Part shown: in pieces, positions 27,758 to 36,316 of the stretch
Layout of the letters: every line of letters begins with the position of its first letter
How positions within the stretch are numbered: the first letter of the stretch is position 1
NCBI RefSeq assembly: GCF_000158915.1
Contig: NZ_GG657754.1
Location: 10,790,615-10,854,614 of the forward strand
Direction: 5' to 3'
Length of the DNA: 64,000 nucleotides
Source: Streptomyces himastatinicus ATCC 53653
GTDB lineage: Bacteria; Actinomycetota; Actinomycetes; Streptomycetales; Streptomycetaceae
Made by a program: the position numbers and the translations under genes
Notes under the pieces: model-generated
Databases searched by the model: none
What the model was told of the DNA's origin: nothing
What the model saw: only the letters and a program-made list of their open reading frames with translations

Positions 27758-27893
27758 CCAAGACATGCGACAGCCACGGCTCGATTTGTTCGCCCCCAAT
27801 GAGGGGGCGGGGCGCGTGGTGGTCATACGCGTCATATCAATGCCCGTCACGGGTCTTGCCGCCCTTCCGTTCGGGGCAGTACGCTCCCCGCAG

Positions 27894-27912
27894 AATTGAA
27901 GTTAGTTCAATT
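27894..27912. promoter_or_regulatory. operator palindrome, copy 1 (GMC oxidoreductase promoter)
   Basis: AATTGAAGTTAGTTCAATT: perfect 7-bp arms AATTGAA/TTCAATT around GTTAG, 26 bp before the GMC start codon. It is AT-rich in a very GC-rich region. A near copy occurs at 31586-31604 ahead of the MDR gene, sharing TTAGTTCA and flanking bases. Probably the binding site of a dimeric regulator encoded elsewhere. Confidence 0.6.
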
Positions 27913-27938
27913 TCTGGGTGGATGGAGGCGGGGGCACC

Positions 27939-29585
27939 ATGACACCGACGGTGGAAGCCGACTGGGTGGTCGTCGGCGGCGGCAGCGCCGGGAGCGTGCT
28001 GGCGGCGCGTCTGAGCGAGGATCCGGCCAGCGAGGTCGTGCTGCTGGAGGCCGGGCGCGACTGGCGGTCCGCCGACGCCCCACCGCAGTTGCGCAGTATG
28101 AACGGCTGGCGGGCGCTGGACGAGACGGCCTGCCCGGAGTTCCAGTGGCCAGGTCTCACGTCACGGCGCAGCCGCGCCCAGGCGCCGCGGCCGCATGTGC
28201 GCGGACGGGGCCTCGGCGGTTCGTCGTCGGTCAACGGCATGATCGCCTTCCGGGCCATGCCGGACGACTACGACCGGTGGGCGGCGTACGGCTGTCCCGG
28301 CTGGTCGTACGCGGACATGGTGCCGTACCTGCGACGCATGGAGAGCGACGCGGACTTCGGCGACCGCCCTCACCACGGCGATCACGGACCCATTCCGGTG
28401 CAGCGGCTCGGCCGCGAGGACTGGGGACCCGCCGACCACGCGCTCGCCGAGGCCGCGCTGGGACGTGGCCATGCCTGGTGCGACGACCACAACGGGCCGA
28501 CGGGGACCGGCGTTTCGCCGTACGCCATCAGCTCCCGCGACGGTGCGCGGGTCACGACCAACGACGGGTACCTGGAGCCCGCCCGACAGCGCCCCAATCT
28601 GCGGGTGTTCGGCGGCGCGACGGTGGACACGGTGCTCATCGAGGGCGGCCGGGCCGTGGGGGTGCGGTTGCGCCGGGGGAACGACTGGACGGAAGTCCGT
28701 GCCCAGCACGTCGTCCTGTGCGCCGGAGCGGTGCACTCCCCGGCGATCCTGCTGCGGTCCGGCATCGGGCCGGACGGCCCGGTGGCGGCGCTCCCGGTCG
28801 GTGAGGGGATGCAGGAACATCCCCTGGCGCTGTTCTGGCTGTACGCCCGGCCGGGGAAGCAGCCCGACATCGATGCCCGGCATGCCAACTGCTGTCTGCG
28901 CTACTCCTCCGGGCTGGCGGGAGCGGGTGAGAACGACATGATGATCACCTCGATCAACCAGACGCTCGCCCTGCCGAACCCCGGCGACTCCCACCTCGTC
29001 GCCGAAGGCACCGGCGGAACCTGGGGCGGTGCGGGTGGCGGCCACGCCGCGGGCGGCCCCGGCCTGCTCTGTCTGTGGGCGAACCAGCAGTTCTCGCGCG
29101 GTGTGCTGCGCCTGGCCTCCGCCGACCCGGACGCGCATCCGGTGATCGACCAGGACTTGCTGAGCGACCCCTCGGACCTCGTCCGGATGCGTGACGGCGT
29201 CAAGCACTGCCTGGAGTTGCTGCGCAGCGGACCGTTCGACACCGCCTTCGAACACATCGCCATCGACATCGCCGGCCGGGGCCTCGACACGCTGTCCGAC
29301 GACGCGACGGTCGACCGCTGGCTGATGGAGACCATCGGCGACACCGGCCACATCTGCGGAACCTGCCGCATGGGCGCACCCGACGACCCCCGCGCGGTGG
29401 TCGATCCGTCCGGCCGCGTCCTCGGCGTCGACGGGCTCTGGGTCGCCGACGCCTCCGTGTTCCCTGAGGTGCCGCGGGCCAACACGAACCTGCCGACCAT
29501 CGCCGCCGCGGAACGGCTGTCGGACCTCATCCGCGGACGCCGCGCCGGTCCCACCGCGGACGAGAGCGCCGTCACCCCGGCGTAG
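27939..29585 (+). CDS. GMC-family FAD oxidoreductase (choline dehydrogenase/alcohol oxidase type)
   Basis: 548 residues from ATG 27939, ten bases after GGAGG. FAD-binding VVVGGGSAGSVLAARLSE with LLEAG. GMC signature 1 region RGRGLGGSSSVNGMIAFR; signature 2 region GAVHSPAILLRSGIGP. Active site His471 (DTGHICGTCRMG) and Asn517 (RANTNLPTI). Enzymes of this family oxidise a primary or secondary alcohol to an aldehyde or ketone. First of four plus-strand oxidoreductases; the next begins 30 bp after its stop. Controlled, by inference, through the palindrome at 27894. Confidence 0.88.
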   Translation: MTPTVEADWVVVGGGSAGSVLAARLSEDPASEVVLLEAGRDWRSADAPPQLRSMNGWRALDETACPEFQWPGLTSRRSRAQAPRPHVRGRGLGGSSSVNGMIAFRAMPDDYDRWAAYGCPGWSYADMVPYLRRMESDADFGDRPHHGDHGPIPVQRLGREDWGPADHALAEAALGRGHAWCDDHNGPTGTGVSPYAISSRDGARVTTNDGYLEPARQRPNLRVFGGATVDTVLIEGGRAVGVRLRRGNDWTEVRAQHVVLCAGAVHSPAILLRSGIGPDGPVAALPVGEGMQEHPLALFWLYARPGKQPDIDARHANCCLRYSSGLAGAGENDMMITSINQTLALPNPGDSHLVAEGTGGTWGGAGGGHAAGGPGLLCLWANQQFSRGVLRLASADPDAHPVIDQDLLSDPSDLVRMRDGVKHCLELLRSGPFDTAFEHIAIDIAGRGLDTLSDDATVDRWLMETIGDTGHICGTCRMGAPDDPRAVVDPSGRVLGVDGLWVADASVFPEVPRANTNLPTIAAAERLSDLIRGRRAGPTADESAVTPA

Positions 29586-29614
29586 TCACATCACGACCGA
29601 CGCCCGGAGGGCCC

Positions 29615-31564
29615 ATGGCCGCATCACCTCTTCCCCTGGCCGCCGCGCCGCTGGTCATCGGTTCGTCGACGCTGCGGAACCGGCTGGTCGCCACGGCCCA
29701 CGCCAGCGGTTTCGTACGGGACGGGCTGCCGGTCGGCGGCGACGCCGAGTACTGGGGCCGGCTGGCGGCCGGTGGCGCGGCGCTGCTGGTCTGCGGCGGT
29801 ACGACGGTGGCACCGGAGTCCGCGCCGCGGCAGGGGAACATCCTTCAGCTCCATCGTCCGGAGGCGGTGGGTCCGCTGCGGGAGCGGGTGGAGGCCATGC
29901 ACGCCGAAGGCGCCGTCGCCGTCTGCCAGCTCGTTCACCTCGGCCGGGAGACGCTCGGAGCCCAGTCGTACTACGCACCGGTCGCTCCCGCGGCCGTGCG
30001 CTCTCCCCGTGAGCCGACGGCGCCGCGCGCTCTGCTCGGCAGCGAGATCGACGAGGTGGTGGAGGCGTTCCGCGTATCGTCCGCCCACGCTCTGGAGGCG
30101 GGGTTCGACGGCATCGAGTTGCACGCCGCTCACGCCTATCTGCTGGAGCAGTTCCTCTCGCCGCGCACGAACCCGCGCCGTGACGGGCTCGAGATACTGG
30201 AGCGGGTGATCGCCGCGATCCGCGGGCTGTCGGCCGACGCGTTGCTGGGCATCCGTTTCAGCGTCGACGCCTCGGAGGACGTGGCGCTGACGCCGGACGA
30301 GCTGGCCGCGCTGCTGCCGGCCGTGGATCCGCTGGTCGACTACGTCAACGTCACCGTCGGGGTGCGGACCACCTACGTCCGTGACATGGCCACCGAAAGC
30401 CCGCCGGTGCTGGACGATCTGGCGCGTCTGCGGCCGCTCGTCACCCGGCCGCTCGTGGCGTCCCACGCCTTCCGTACCGCGGCCGCGATCGACGACGCCC
30501 TGGCGGCCGGCGCCGACCTGGTGGGGATGGCGCGCGCACTCATCGCCGACCCGGACCTGCCGCGCAAGGTTCTCACCGGGCGCGCGGCGGAGGTCCGGCC
30601 CTGCGTGGCCTGCAACGAGGACTGCCGGACGTTCGACCCGGTGCTGCTGTGCGTGGTCAACCCGGACCTGGCACCGCCCGGCGAACCCCGTCGGCCCGCC
30701 GCACCGCTGGTCCGCGCGTGGGACCCGGCACGCGCCACCGCACAGCGCGTCGCCGTCGTGGGTGCGGGACCCGCGGGCCTGGAGTGCGCGCTGAGCCTCT
30801 CCCAGGCCGGGGTGGCGGATGTCGTCCTCTTCGAGGCCGCCGACCGGCTGGGCGGTCAGCTCGCCACGGCGGCTCTGGCGCCCCACCGCACCGGTTGGGC
30901 CGCGCTGCTCGGCTTCTACGAACGGGGGCTGTCCGCCGCGAGTGTCGACGTACGTCTGGGGCAGACCGTGGAGCCGGGCGCTGACCTCGACGGATTCGAC
31001 GCCGTGGTGCTGGCCACGGGCGCGTCGGAGACATCGCCGCTGGTGGCGGCCGGTGCCATGGCCTCGTCGGTCGCGCTGGAGCGGGGAGTTCCGTCGCTGG
31101 CAGGCGCCGCGCAGGTGCTCGTGGCCGACGACGGGTTCGGCTGGTGGCCGGGGTGCGACGTCGTGGAACTGGCCGTGGCCGCGGGGGTTCCCCGCATCAC
31201 CTTCGTCACGCCGGGAACGGCCTTCGCCGGGGCGATCCCGCCCGAGAGCCGCGTCCAGTTGCTGGAACGTCTGTCGGGCACCTGCGACCTTGAGATCCTG
31301 CCGCTGTGCACGGCGACCGGCATCAGCCCCGAGGGCGTCACCGTCGCTCACCGCACCTCGGGAGGGACCACCACCGTGCCCGCGGACCGGGTCGTCGTGG
31401 TGGGGGAGCGCCGCCCGCGCGGCGCCCTGGACTGCGCCGCCCCCCTGGTGCTGACGGTTGGCGACGCCGTGGTTCCGCGACGTGTGGCGCATGCGATCGC
31501 CGAAGGGCGGGAGGCCGCCGTCAGAATCGCCACGGCTGTACGACACCGTATGCCGCACGCTTGA
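29615..31564 (+). CDS. old-yellow-enzyme/2,4-dienoyl-CoA-reductase-type flavoenzyme
   Basis: 649 residues, start ATG 29615 with GGAGG. The N-terminal TIM barrel (1-340) binds FMN (HAAHAYLLEQFLSPRTNPRRD). A cysteine cluster follows: Cys330, Cys333, Cys337 and Cys346 (VRPCVACNEDCRTF) for one 4Fe-4S centre. The C-terminal half is an FAD/NAD(P) domain with VGAGPAGLECALSLSQAG. Spacing before the last cysteine is eight residues, shorter than the eleven or so in FadH. It would reduce an activated C=C bond or demethylate a small amine. Coupled by position to the GMC enzyme. Confidence 0.85.
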   Translation: MAASPLPLAAAPLVIGSSTLRNRLVATAHASGFVRDGLPVGGDAEYWGRLAAGGAALLVCGGTTVAPESAPRQGNILQLHRPEAVGPLRERVEAMHAEGAVAVCQLVHLGRETLGAQSYYAPVAPAAVRSPREPTAPRALLGSEIDEVVEAFRVSSAHALEAGFDGIELHAAHAYLLEQFLSPRTNPRRDGLEILERVIAAIRGLSADALLGIRFSVDASEDVALTPDELAALLPAVDPLVDYVNVTVGVRTTYVRDMATESPPVLDDLARLRPLVTRPLVASHAFRTAAAIDDALAAGADLVGMARALIADPDLPRKVLTGRAAEVRPCVACNEDCRTFDPVLLCVVNPDLAPPGEPRRPAAPLVRAWDPARATAQRVAVVGAGPAGLECALSLSQAGVADVVLFEAADRLGGQLATAALAPHRTGWAALLGFYERGLSAASVDVRLGQTVEPGADLDGFDAVVLATGASETSPLVAAGAMASSVALERGVPSLAGAAQVLVADDGFGWWPGCDVVELAVAAGVPRITFVTPGTAFAGAIPPESRVQLLERLSGTCDLEILPLCTATGISPEGVTVAHRTSGGTTTVPADRVVVVGERRPRGALDCAAPLVLTVGDAVVPRRVAHAIAEGREAAVRIATAVRHRMPHA

Positions 31565-31585
31565 CCATTGCGCCCGGTCAAACCA

Positions 31586-31604
31586 AACTGATATTAGTTC
31601 AGTA
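31586..31604. promoter_or_regulatory. operator palindrome, copy 2 (MDR oxidoreductase start)
   Basis: AACTGATATTAGTTCAGTA, with ACTGA/TCAGT arms, aligns without gaps to the site at 27894-27912 (common bases AA-TGA--TTAGTTCA-T). It touches the ATG at 31604, and no ribosome-binding sequence lies between, so transcription may start at or beside this ATG (leaderless). Confidence 0.55.
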
Positions 31605-32635
31605 TGGTGATGCGGACCGGACAGGAGATCCGGGTCAGGACGTACCCGGTCGGCAGCGTCAGCCCGGACGACTTCGAGGTGGTCGAGGTCCCTGTGCCCC
31701 GGCCCGGGCCGGGGCAGGCGCTCGTACGCAACACGTGGACATCGGTGGACCCCGGCCTTCGGCTGCGGCTGCGTCCCGACGCGCCCTCCGGCTACTTCGC
31801 CGCCTTCGCTCTCGGCCGCGCCATGGACGGCATCATGACGGTGGGCGAGGTGGTGGAGTCCCGGGCCGAGGGCTTCGCCCCGGGTGACGTGGTGTCGCAC
31901 GCCCAGGGCTGGCGCGAGTACGCCGTCGTGGACGCGGGCGCCGAGCAGCTCAGCGGCCTCGGCACCCTGACACGCCTGGACGTCGATGAATGCGAGCCGC
32001 AGTGGTATCTCGGCCCGCTGGGCGGTATGGGTTTGACGGCCTACGCCGGACTGCACGTCGTTGACGCGCTACGGGGCGGGGAAACGGTCTGGGTCTCGGC
32101 TGCCGCGGGAGCGGTGGGCAGCTTGGCCGTGCAGATCGCACGGCTCATGGGCAACCGGGTAGTGGCCAGCGCGGGCACCGACGACAAGGCCGACTGGCTG
32201 CGCGACCGCCTGGGCGCCGACGCCTTCAACTACCGGGCAGGGAACCTCGAAGCAACGCTGGCCGACATCGCGCCCAACGGGATCGACGTCTATTTCGACT
32301 CCGTCGGAGGTACCCACCTCGAGGCCGCCCTGTCACACCTGAGGAGGGGCGGACGCGTAGCGATGTGTGGCTCCATCTCGGAGTACGAGTCCGGCCCCGC
32401 CGGACCGCGGAACCTGTTCCTCGCGGTGTCCAAGGACCTGACCCTCCGCGGGTTCCGCGGGAGCAGCAACCTGCACCTCATGGAGCAGATGCGGCGCCGG
32501 ATGGCCGGGTGGCTTCGCAGCGGCGAGCTGGAATGTCGCGAGACCGTTTTCGCGGGCCTGGAATCGGCTCCGCATGCGCTGACGGAGATGATCGCCGGCC
32601 GAACGGCCGGAAAGACGCTCGTCAGCCTCGGCTGA
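31604..32635 (+). CDS. zinc-independent MDR family NADP-dependent oxidoreductase
   Basis: 343 residues, CurA/prostaglandin-reductase-like. The Rossmann part has WVSAAAGAVGSLAVQIARLM and ASAGTDDKADWLRDRLGADA; the substrate side has GMGLTAYAGLHVVDAL. No zinc ligands are visible, as expected for this subgroup, which reduces alpha,beta-unsaturated ketones with NADPH. ATG 31604 overlaps the operator and lacks a ribosome-binding site; ATG 31610 is an alternative. An SDR gene follows 20 bp downstream. Confidence 0.85.
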   Translation: MVMRTGQEIRVRTYPVGSVSPDDFEVVEVPVPRPGPGQALVRNTWTSVDPGLRLRLRPDAPSGYFAAFALGRAMDGIMTVGEVVESRAEGFAPGDVVSHAQGWREYAVVDAGAEQLSGLGTLTRLDVDECEPQWYLGPLGGMGLTAYAGLHVVDALRGGETVWVSAAAGAVGSLAVQIARLMGNRVVASAGTDDKADWLRDRLGADAFNYRAGNLEATLADIAPNGIDVYFDSVGGTHLEAALSHLRRGGRVAMCGSISEYESGPAGPRNLFLAVSKDLTLRGFRGSSNLHLMEQMRRRMAGWLRSGELECRETVFAGLESAPHALTEMIAGRTAGKTLVSLG

Positions 32636-32655
32636 CCCGATGAATGAGGTGTGCT

Positions 32656-33423
32656 GTGCCGGCGATGGACGAACGCATCAGGGACAAGGTCGTGTGCGTG
32701 ACCGGCGCCACCGGGGGACTGGGTACGGCCGCGGCCGCCAGACTCGCGGAGGAGGGAGCCCACCTGGTGCTCACCGACCTCGACGAGCAGGCGTGCGGCG
32801 CCCTCGCCGCCGAGCTGGACGGCACACCGGGACGGCATGTGACGGCGCGGCTCGACGTGGCCGAGGAGTCCCAGTGGATCGACGTGGCGAGCTTCATCCG
32901 CAATGAGTACGGCCGACTGGACGGGCTGGTCAACAACGCTGCCATCGGCAGTATCGCCACGGTCGAGGACGAGACGATCGAGCGCTGGCAGGCGGTCATG
33001 TCGATCGGCTCCACCGGGGTCTGGCTCGGCATGAAGCACCTCGGCCCGCTCATCGCGTCCTCGGGAGGCGGATCGATCGTCAACGTGTCCTCGATACTCG
33101 GCACGGTGGGCGGCATGGGGAACAGCGCGGCCTACCACGCGGCAAAGGGCGCCGTTCGCACGCTCACCAAGAACGCGGCGCTGCATTGGGCGGACTCCGG
33201 AGTTCGCGTCAACTCCCTGCACCCCGGCTTCATCGGGACCCGGCAGTTGCTCGAGAGGTACGAGGGAACGGCCCGCCACGAAGCCATGCTGGCCGGCACC
33301 CCGATCGGAAGGCTGGGCCGTGGGGAGGAGATCGCAGCCGTCGTCGCATTCCTGGTCAGCGACGATTCCACCTTTATGACCGGCTCGGAGGTCTACGCGG
33401 ACGGCGGATACATCGCGCGGTGA
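32656..33423 (+). CDS. short-chain dehydrogenase/reductase (SDR)
   Basis: 255 residues. Classical SDR: TGATGGLGTA cofactor motif, LVNNAAIG, catalytic Tyr160 and Lys164 (AAYHAAKGA), and C-terminal MTGSEVYADGGYIAR. NAD(P)-dependent oxidation or reduction of an alcohol/ketone. GTG 32656 is preferred because GAGG ends 6 nt before it; ATG 32644 and ATG 32665 are also in frame. Last intact gene of the 28-33 kb oxidoreductase set. Confidence 0.86.
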   Translation: MPAMDERIRDKVVCVTGATGGLGTAAAARLAEEGAHLVLTDLDEQACGALAAELDGTPGRHVTARLDVAEESQWIDVASFIRNEYGRLDGLVNNAAIGSIATVEDETIERWQAVMSIGSTGVWLGMKHLGPLIASSGGGSIVNVSSILGTVGGMGNSAAYHAAKGAVRTLTKNAALHWADSGVRVNSLHPGFIGTRQLLERYEGTARHEAMLAGTPIGRLGRGEEIAAVVAFLVSDDSTFMTGSEVYADGGYIAR

Positions 33424-33511
33424 GGAGGATACGGGTTCCCGATCGATCCCGAGATACCGCGGCGCGTCAGCCGATGACGCCGATGCTGCGGGTCTCCGGC
33501 GTCGACCGTGA

Positions 33512-33878
33512 GCGGTTGCTGAGCCCCCCAAGCGGACGCGACGGGAGATCGTGCACAACGGCGTCGCGACGGGTCGGTTGTTCCACCGCACGCTGGCTCT
33601 GTCGTGGAGCCCGGCGAACGGCGACGCGTTCCTGCTGATGACCGCGGTCACCGGCCACGACGGCACCTCGGCCGAAGAACTCAGCCGCGTCGAGGTCGAA
33701 GGACGCCGCCAAGCCCGCAGCGATGGCGGGGCTGCGGCACATGGGCGGGGTGATGCCCCTCCAGTACGCCCTGCGCGCCGCCGGGGCGGTCGTCGACCGC
33801 CCCGGCACGGCGGAGACCGACGGCTCCATGCCCGACGAACCGAGCAAGGCGGCGAACCAGGCCGGGGCGCGGGGTTGA
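33512..33878 (+). pseudogene. remnant of an unrecognised gene, two frames
   Basis: One frame reads EPPKRTRREIVHNGVATGRL and continues as plausible protein to about 33710. A second frame then takes over (MAGLRHMGGVMPLQYALRAA) to a TGA at 33876. There is no start codon with a ribosome-binding site, and an in-frame stop sits at 33509. It looks like the back end of a decayed gene. I cannot name the family. Confidence 0.4.
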
Positions 33879-33893
33879 TCAGGGTCTCCCTGA

Positions 33894-34690
33894 TCAGGCT
33901 TCCGTACACCGCCCGCTTCCGGGGCACCGGACGTGCTTGGCCAGTACGGCGACGACATCGTCGGCGTCCGCTTCACTGATCACCAGCGGTGGGGAGAGCA
34001 CGATCCGGCCGACGCCGGCCCGGACGATCACCCCGTCCTCGCGGCAGGCCCGTGCGATCTCCGCGGCATCCACTCCCGGGGCGAACTCCACGCCCAGCAT
34101 CAGCCCCAGGCCCCGCACCTCGACGACGTGGTCGAGTTCTGCCAGCGGGCTCAGGGCGACGTACATCCGCCCGCCGATGAGCACGGCGCCCATCGGGATG
34201 TACCCGCTGGACAGGCCCTTGGCGGTGACGATGACGTCCGGGGCGATGCCGAAGTACTCGGCGGCGAACCAATGCCCGGTCCGGCCGAAGGCGGTGACGA
34301 TCTCGTCGAGGACGAGCAGGATGCCGTGCCTGCGCAGCACTGCCTGGACCCGCGGCCAATACCCTTCGGGCGGTGGCACCATGCCGCCGACACCGAGCAC
34401 CGGTTCGCCGATGAAGGCCGCGATGCGGTCCGCGCCGATCTCGGCGATGACGGATTCCAGCTCGGCGACGAGCACGTCGGTCGCGTGCTCGCCGTGCTTG
34501 AGGCCGTGCGGGACGCCGAGGTGGACGAAGCCCTCGGGCTGGGGCCCGAAGCCTTCCTTCATCGCGGGCAGCCCGGTTGCCGCGAGCGAGGCGGCGCCGA
34601 CCCCGTGGTACGCGGAATCGCGGGAGAGGATCACGGTGCGTTCGGGGTGACCGTCATGGCGGTAGACGTCCCAGCCTGTTTCCGTGGCGG
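33894..34690 (-). pseudogene. class III aminotransferase, N-terminally truncated with internal deletion
   Basis: Reads TETGWDVYRHDGHPERTVIL, then AAFIGEPVLGVGGMVPPPEG, LVLDEIVTAFGRTGHW and the PLP-lysine motif VIVTAKGLSSGYIPMGAVL, all typical of omega-aminotransferases. The first 130 or so residues are absent; coding similarity stops near 34690, where a different gene fragment begins on the other strand. Internally MYVALSP runs straight into LAELDHVVEVRGLGLMLGVE, so about 55 residues normally between them, including the YSGHP segment, are deleted in frame. Not expected to work. Confidence 0.72.
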
Positions 34691-34720
34691 CTGGTCCGGC
34701 GAGTTCCGGGGGGCGCCGCG

Positions 34721-35413
34721 GTGATCGGCAGCGTGACGGTGGCCTCCGCCGCGGGGGCGGCCGAACTCGCGGCCCGGATGGCCGAGGCCGTCCCCGCAGT
34801 GGAGATCAACATCGGCGCGCCGCACGGGAGGGAGGCCGGGGCGGTTCGGCAACTCACCGAAGCCGACGGCGTCGCCCGGTACGTACGGACCGTAAGCGCG
34901 GCGATGGACCGCCCCTTGATCGTGAAACTGCCGGGTCAGGCGAGCGACATCCTGGGCATGGCCCGTGCGGCGGTGGACAACGGCGCCGACGCGGTCACCC
35001 TGATCGGCCGGTTGGGCGGGTTCGTGCCCAACCTCGAGACTTGGGAGCCGGAGCTGGGCTCCTGGGGCGCCGTCGGCGGCCCGTGGATGCTGCCCATCAG
35101 CCTCTACTGGCTCAGCAAGTGCCGTCGGGACCTGGGCGACGGCACCCCGCTGATCGGCACCAACGGCGCCCGCGACGGTCTGGATGTGGCGAGGTTCCTG
35201 CTCTCCGGCGCGCATGCGGTCGAACTGGCAAGCCTCTTGCTCCTGCGCGGCGCACCGGCACTCACCGAAGTGCTCGTCCAGCTGGGCGCGTATCTCGATG
35301 CCCGCGGCATCGGCCGCCTGGACGACATCATCGGAGCCTCGGCCGACCGGGCACGGACGTACGCCGAGATCGAACCGCTCACGCCCCCGCGTCGGCCCTG
35401 GTCATCGCTCTGA
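34721..35413 (+). pseudogene. dihydroorotate/dihydropyrimidine dehydrogenase-like flavoprotein, N-terminal half missing
   Basis: 230 residues of a DHOD-type TIM barrel: VPAVEINIGAPHGREAGAV, RPLIVKLPGQASDILGMARA, NGADAVTLIGRLGG, TPLIGTNGARDGLDVARFLL, and a lineup through the phosphate-binding end to RTYAEIEPLTPP. The usual first 90-100 residues are missing; upstream codons (34577-34720) are antisense to the aminotransferase remnant and not protein-like. The two truncated genes therefore meet head to head at about 34690-34720, a deletion or rearrangement junction. Confidence 0.68.
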
Positions 35414-35433
35414 CGGCGGTGCCTTGGGTCCGC

Positions 35434-36147
35434 CTACGCCCCGGGGCGGGCGGGGGCCTGTGCGGCTAGCGCGGACAGCATCAGTTCGAGGGCGGGCTCG
35501 AAGGAGCTTTCCGCCAGCGCGTACAGGTCCTCACGTATGGCGGCCAGCAGCGGATAGGTCTCGGCGGAGACCGACTGATACGCCCGGGTGGACGCCTGGC
35601 TGTCGCCCTCCCGCTGGGCGGGGGACAGCGCGAGAGCGGCCGCGTCCAGGGCGGCGTGACCGAGGACGGTGTCGATGAAGGCCAGATAGAGGCGGAGGGC
35701 GCGGGCGGGCTCGAAGCCCGCCCGTACCAGGATGCCGACACCGGTCTCGACCGCCCGGAACTCGTTCTCCCGGCGGGTCACCCGGTACGAGGCCAGCACC
35801 GCGGCGCGCGGATGGGCGCGGTAGGAGTCGCGGACCCGCAGGGCCATCTCCCGCAGCGAGGCCACCCAGTCCGGGCCGGGGACGAAGCCGTCCATCGAAT
35901 CCCCGATGATCCGGTCGGCGACGGCGAGCAGCAGATCGTCGGTGTTGTGGAAGTAGCGGTAGACCGCGCTCGGATCGCACCCCAGGGCCGCTCCGAGGCG
36001 GCGCACGCTGAGCGCCTCCGGGCCATGCTCGCCGATCAGCCGTAGCGCGCAGTCGACGATCAGCTCGGCGGACAGCAGCGTGCCCGAGCGGGTGGGCCGA
36101 CGCCGTCTGCGCACATGAGAGACCCGATCTCCTGCCGCACCGGCCAT
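35434..36147 (-). CDS. TetR/AcrR-family transcriptional regulator
   Basis: 237 residues. Helix-turn-helix LSVRRLGAALGCDPSAVYRYFHNTDDLL near residues 45-75 (Y-x-H-F-type end of the recognition helix). The C-terminal ligand domain is helical, typical of TetR_C_33-like proteins. ATG 36147. Divergent from the APC permease gene, with a palindrome in between, so it probably represses the permease/amidohydrolase genes and itself. Confidence 0.85.
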   Translation of the reverse strand: MAGAAGDRVSHVRRRRRPTRSGTLLSAELIVDCALRLIGEHGPEALSVRRLGAALGCDPSAVYRYFHNTDDLLLAVADRIIGDSMDGFVPGPDWVASLREMALRVRDSYRAHPRAAVLASYRVTRRENEFRAVETGVGILVRAGFEPARALRLYLAFIDTVLGHAALDAAALALSPAQREGDSQASTRAYQSVSAETYPLLAAIREDLYALAESSFEPALELMLSALAAQAPARPGA

Positions 36148-36223
36148 GGTGAACCCCTCTCCGCCGCCGTATCGCTGGTGTTGAGCCGTTGTTCTGGGCA
36201 GTGAAGGGCGCCCGCAGCCTTAT

Positions 36224-36238
36224 GTCAACACCATTGAC
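36224..36238. promoter_or_regulatory. candidate TetR operator
   Basis: GTCAACACCATTGAC: 5-bp arms GTCAA/TTGAC around CACCA, in the 169-bp space between the divergent TetR and permease genes. Confidence 0.45.
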
Positions 36239-36316
36239 GCAAGATGGGCTGCCGTTATTCGATGCGCGGCATCCGTACGGCTCTTCCCCGCCCCCTCCCT
36301 CAGTGAGGAGCCCGTC

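Noticed and set aside
27918..27938. Earlier GTG start for the GMC oxidoreductase
   Set aside because: Would place GGAGG inside the coding region and add unconserved glycines; ATG 27939 fits the ribosome-binding site and family N-terminus.
33551..33979. 142-codon plus-strand frame as an intact gene
   Set aside because: Its first half overlaps a protein-like relic, but the second half runs out of the coding frame and into the antisense of the aminotransferase remnant.
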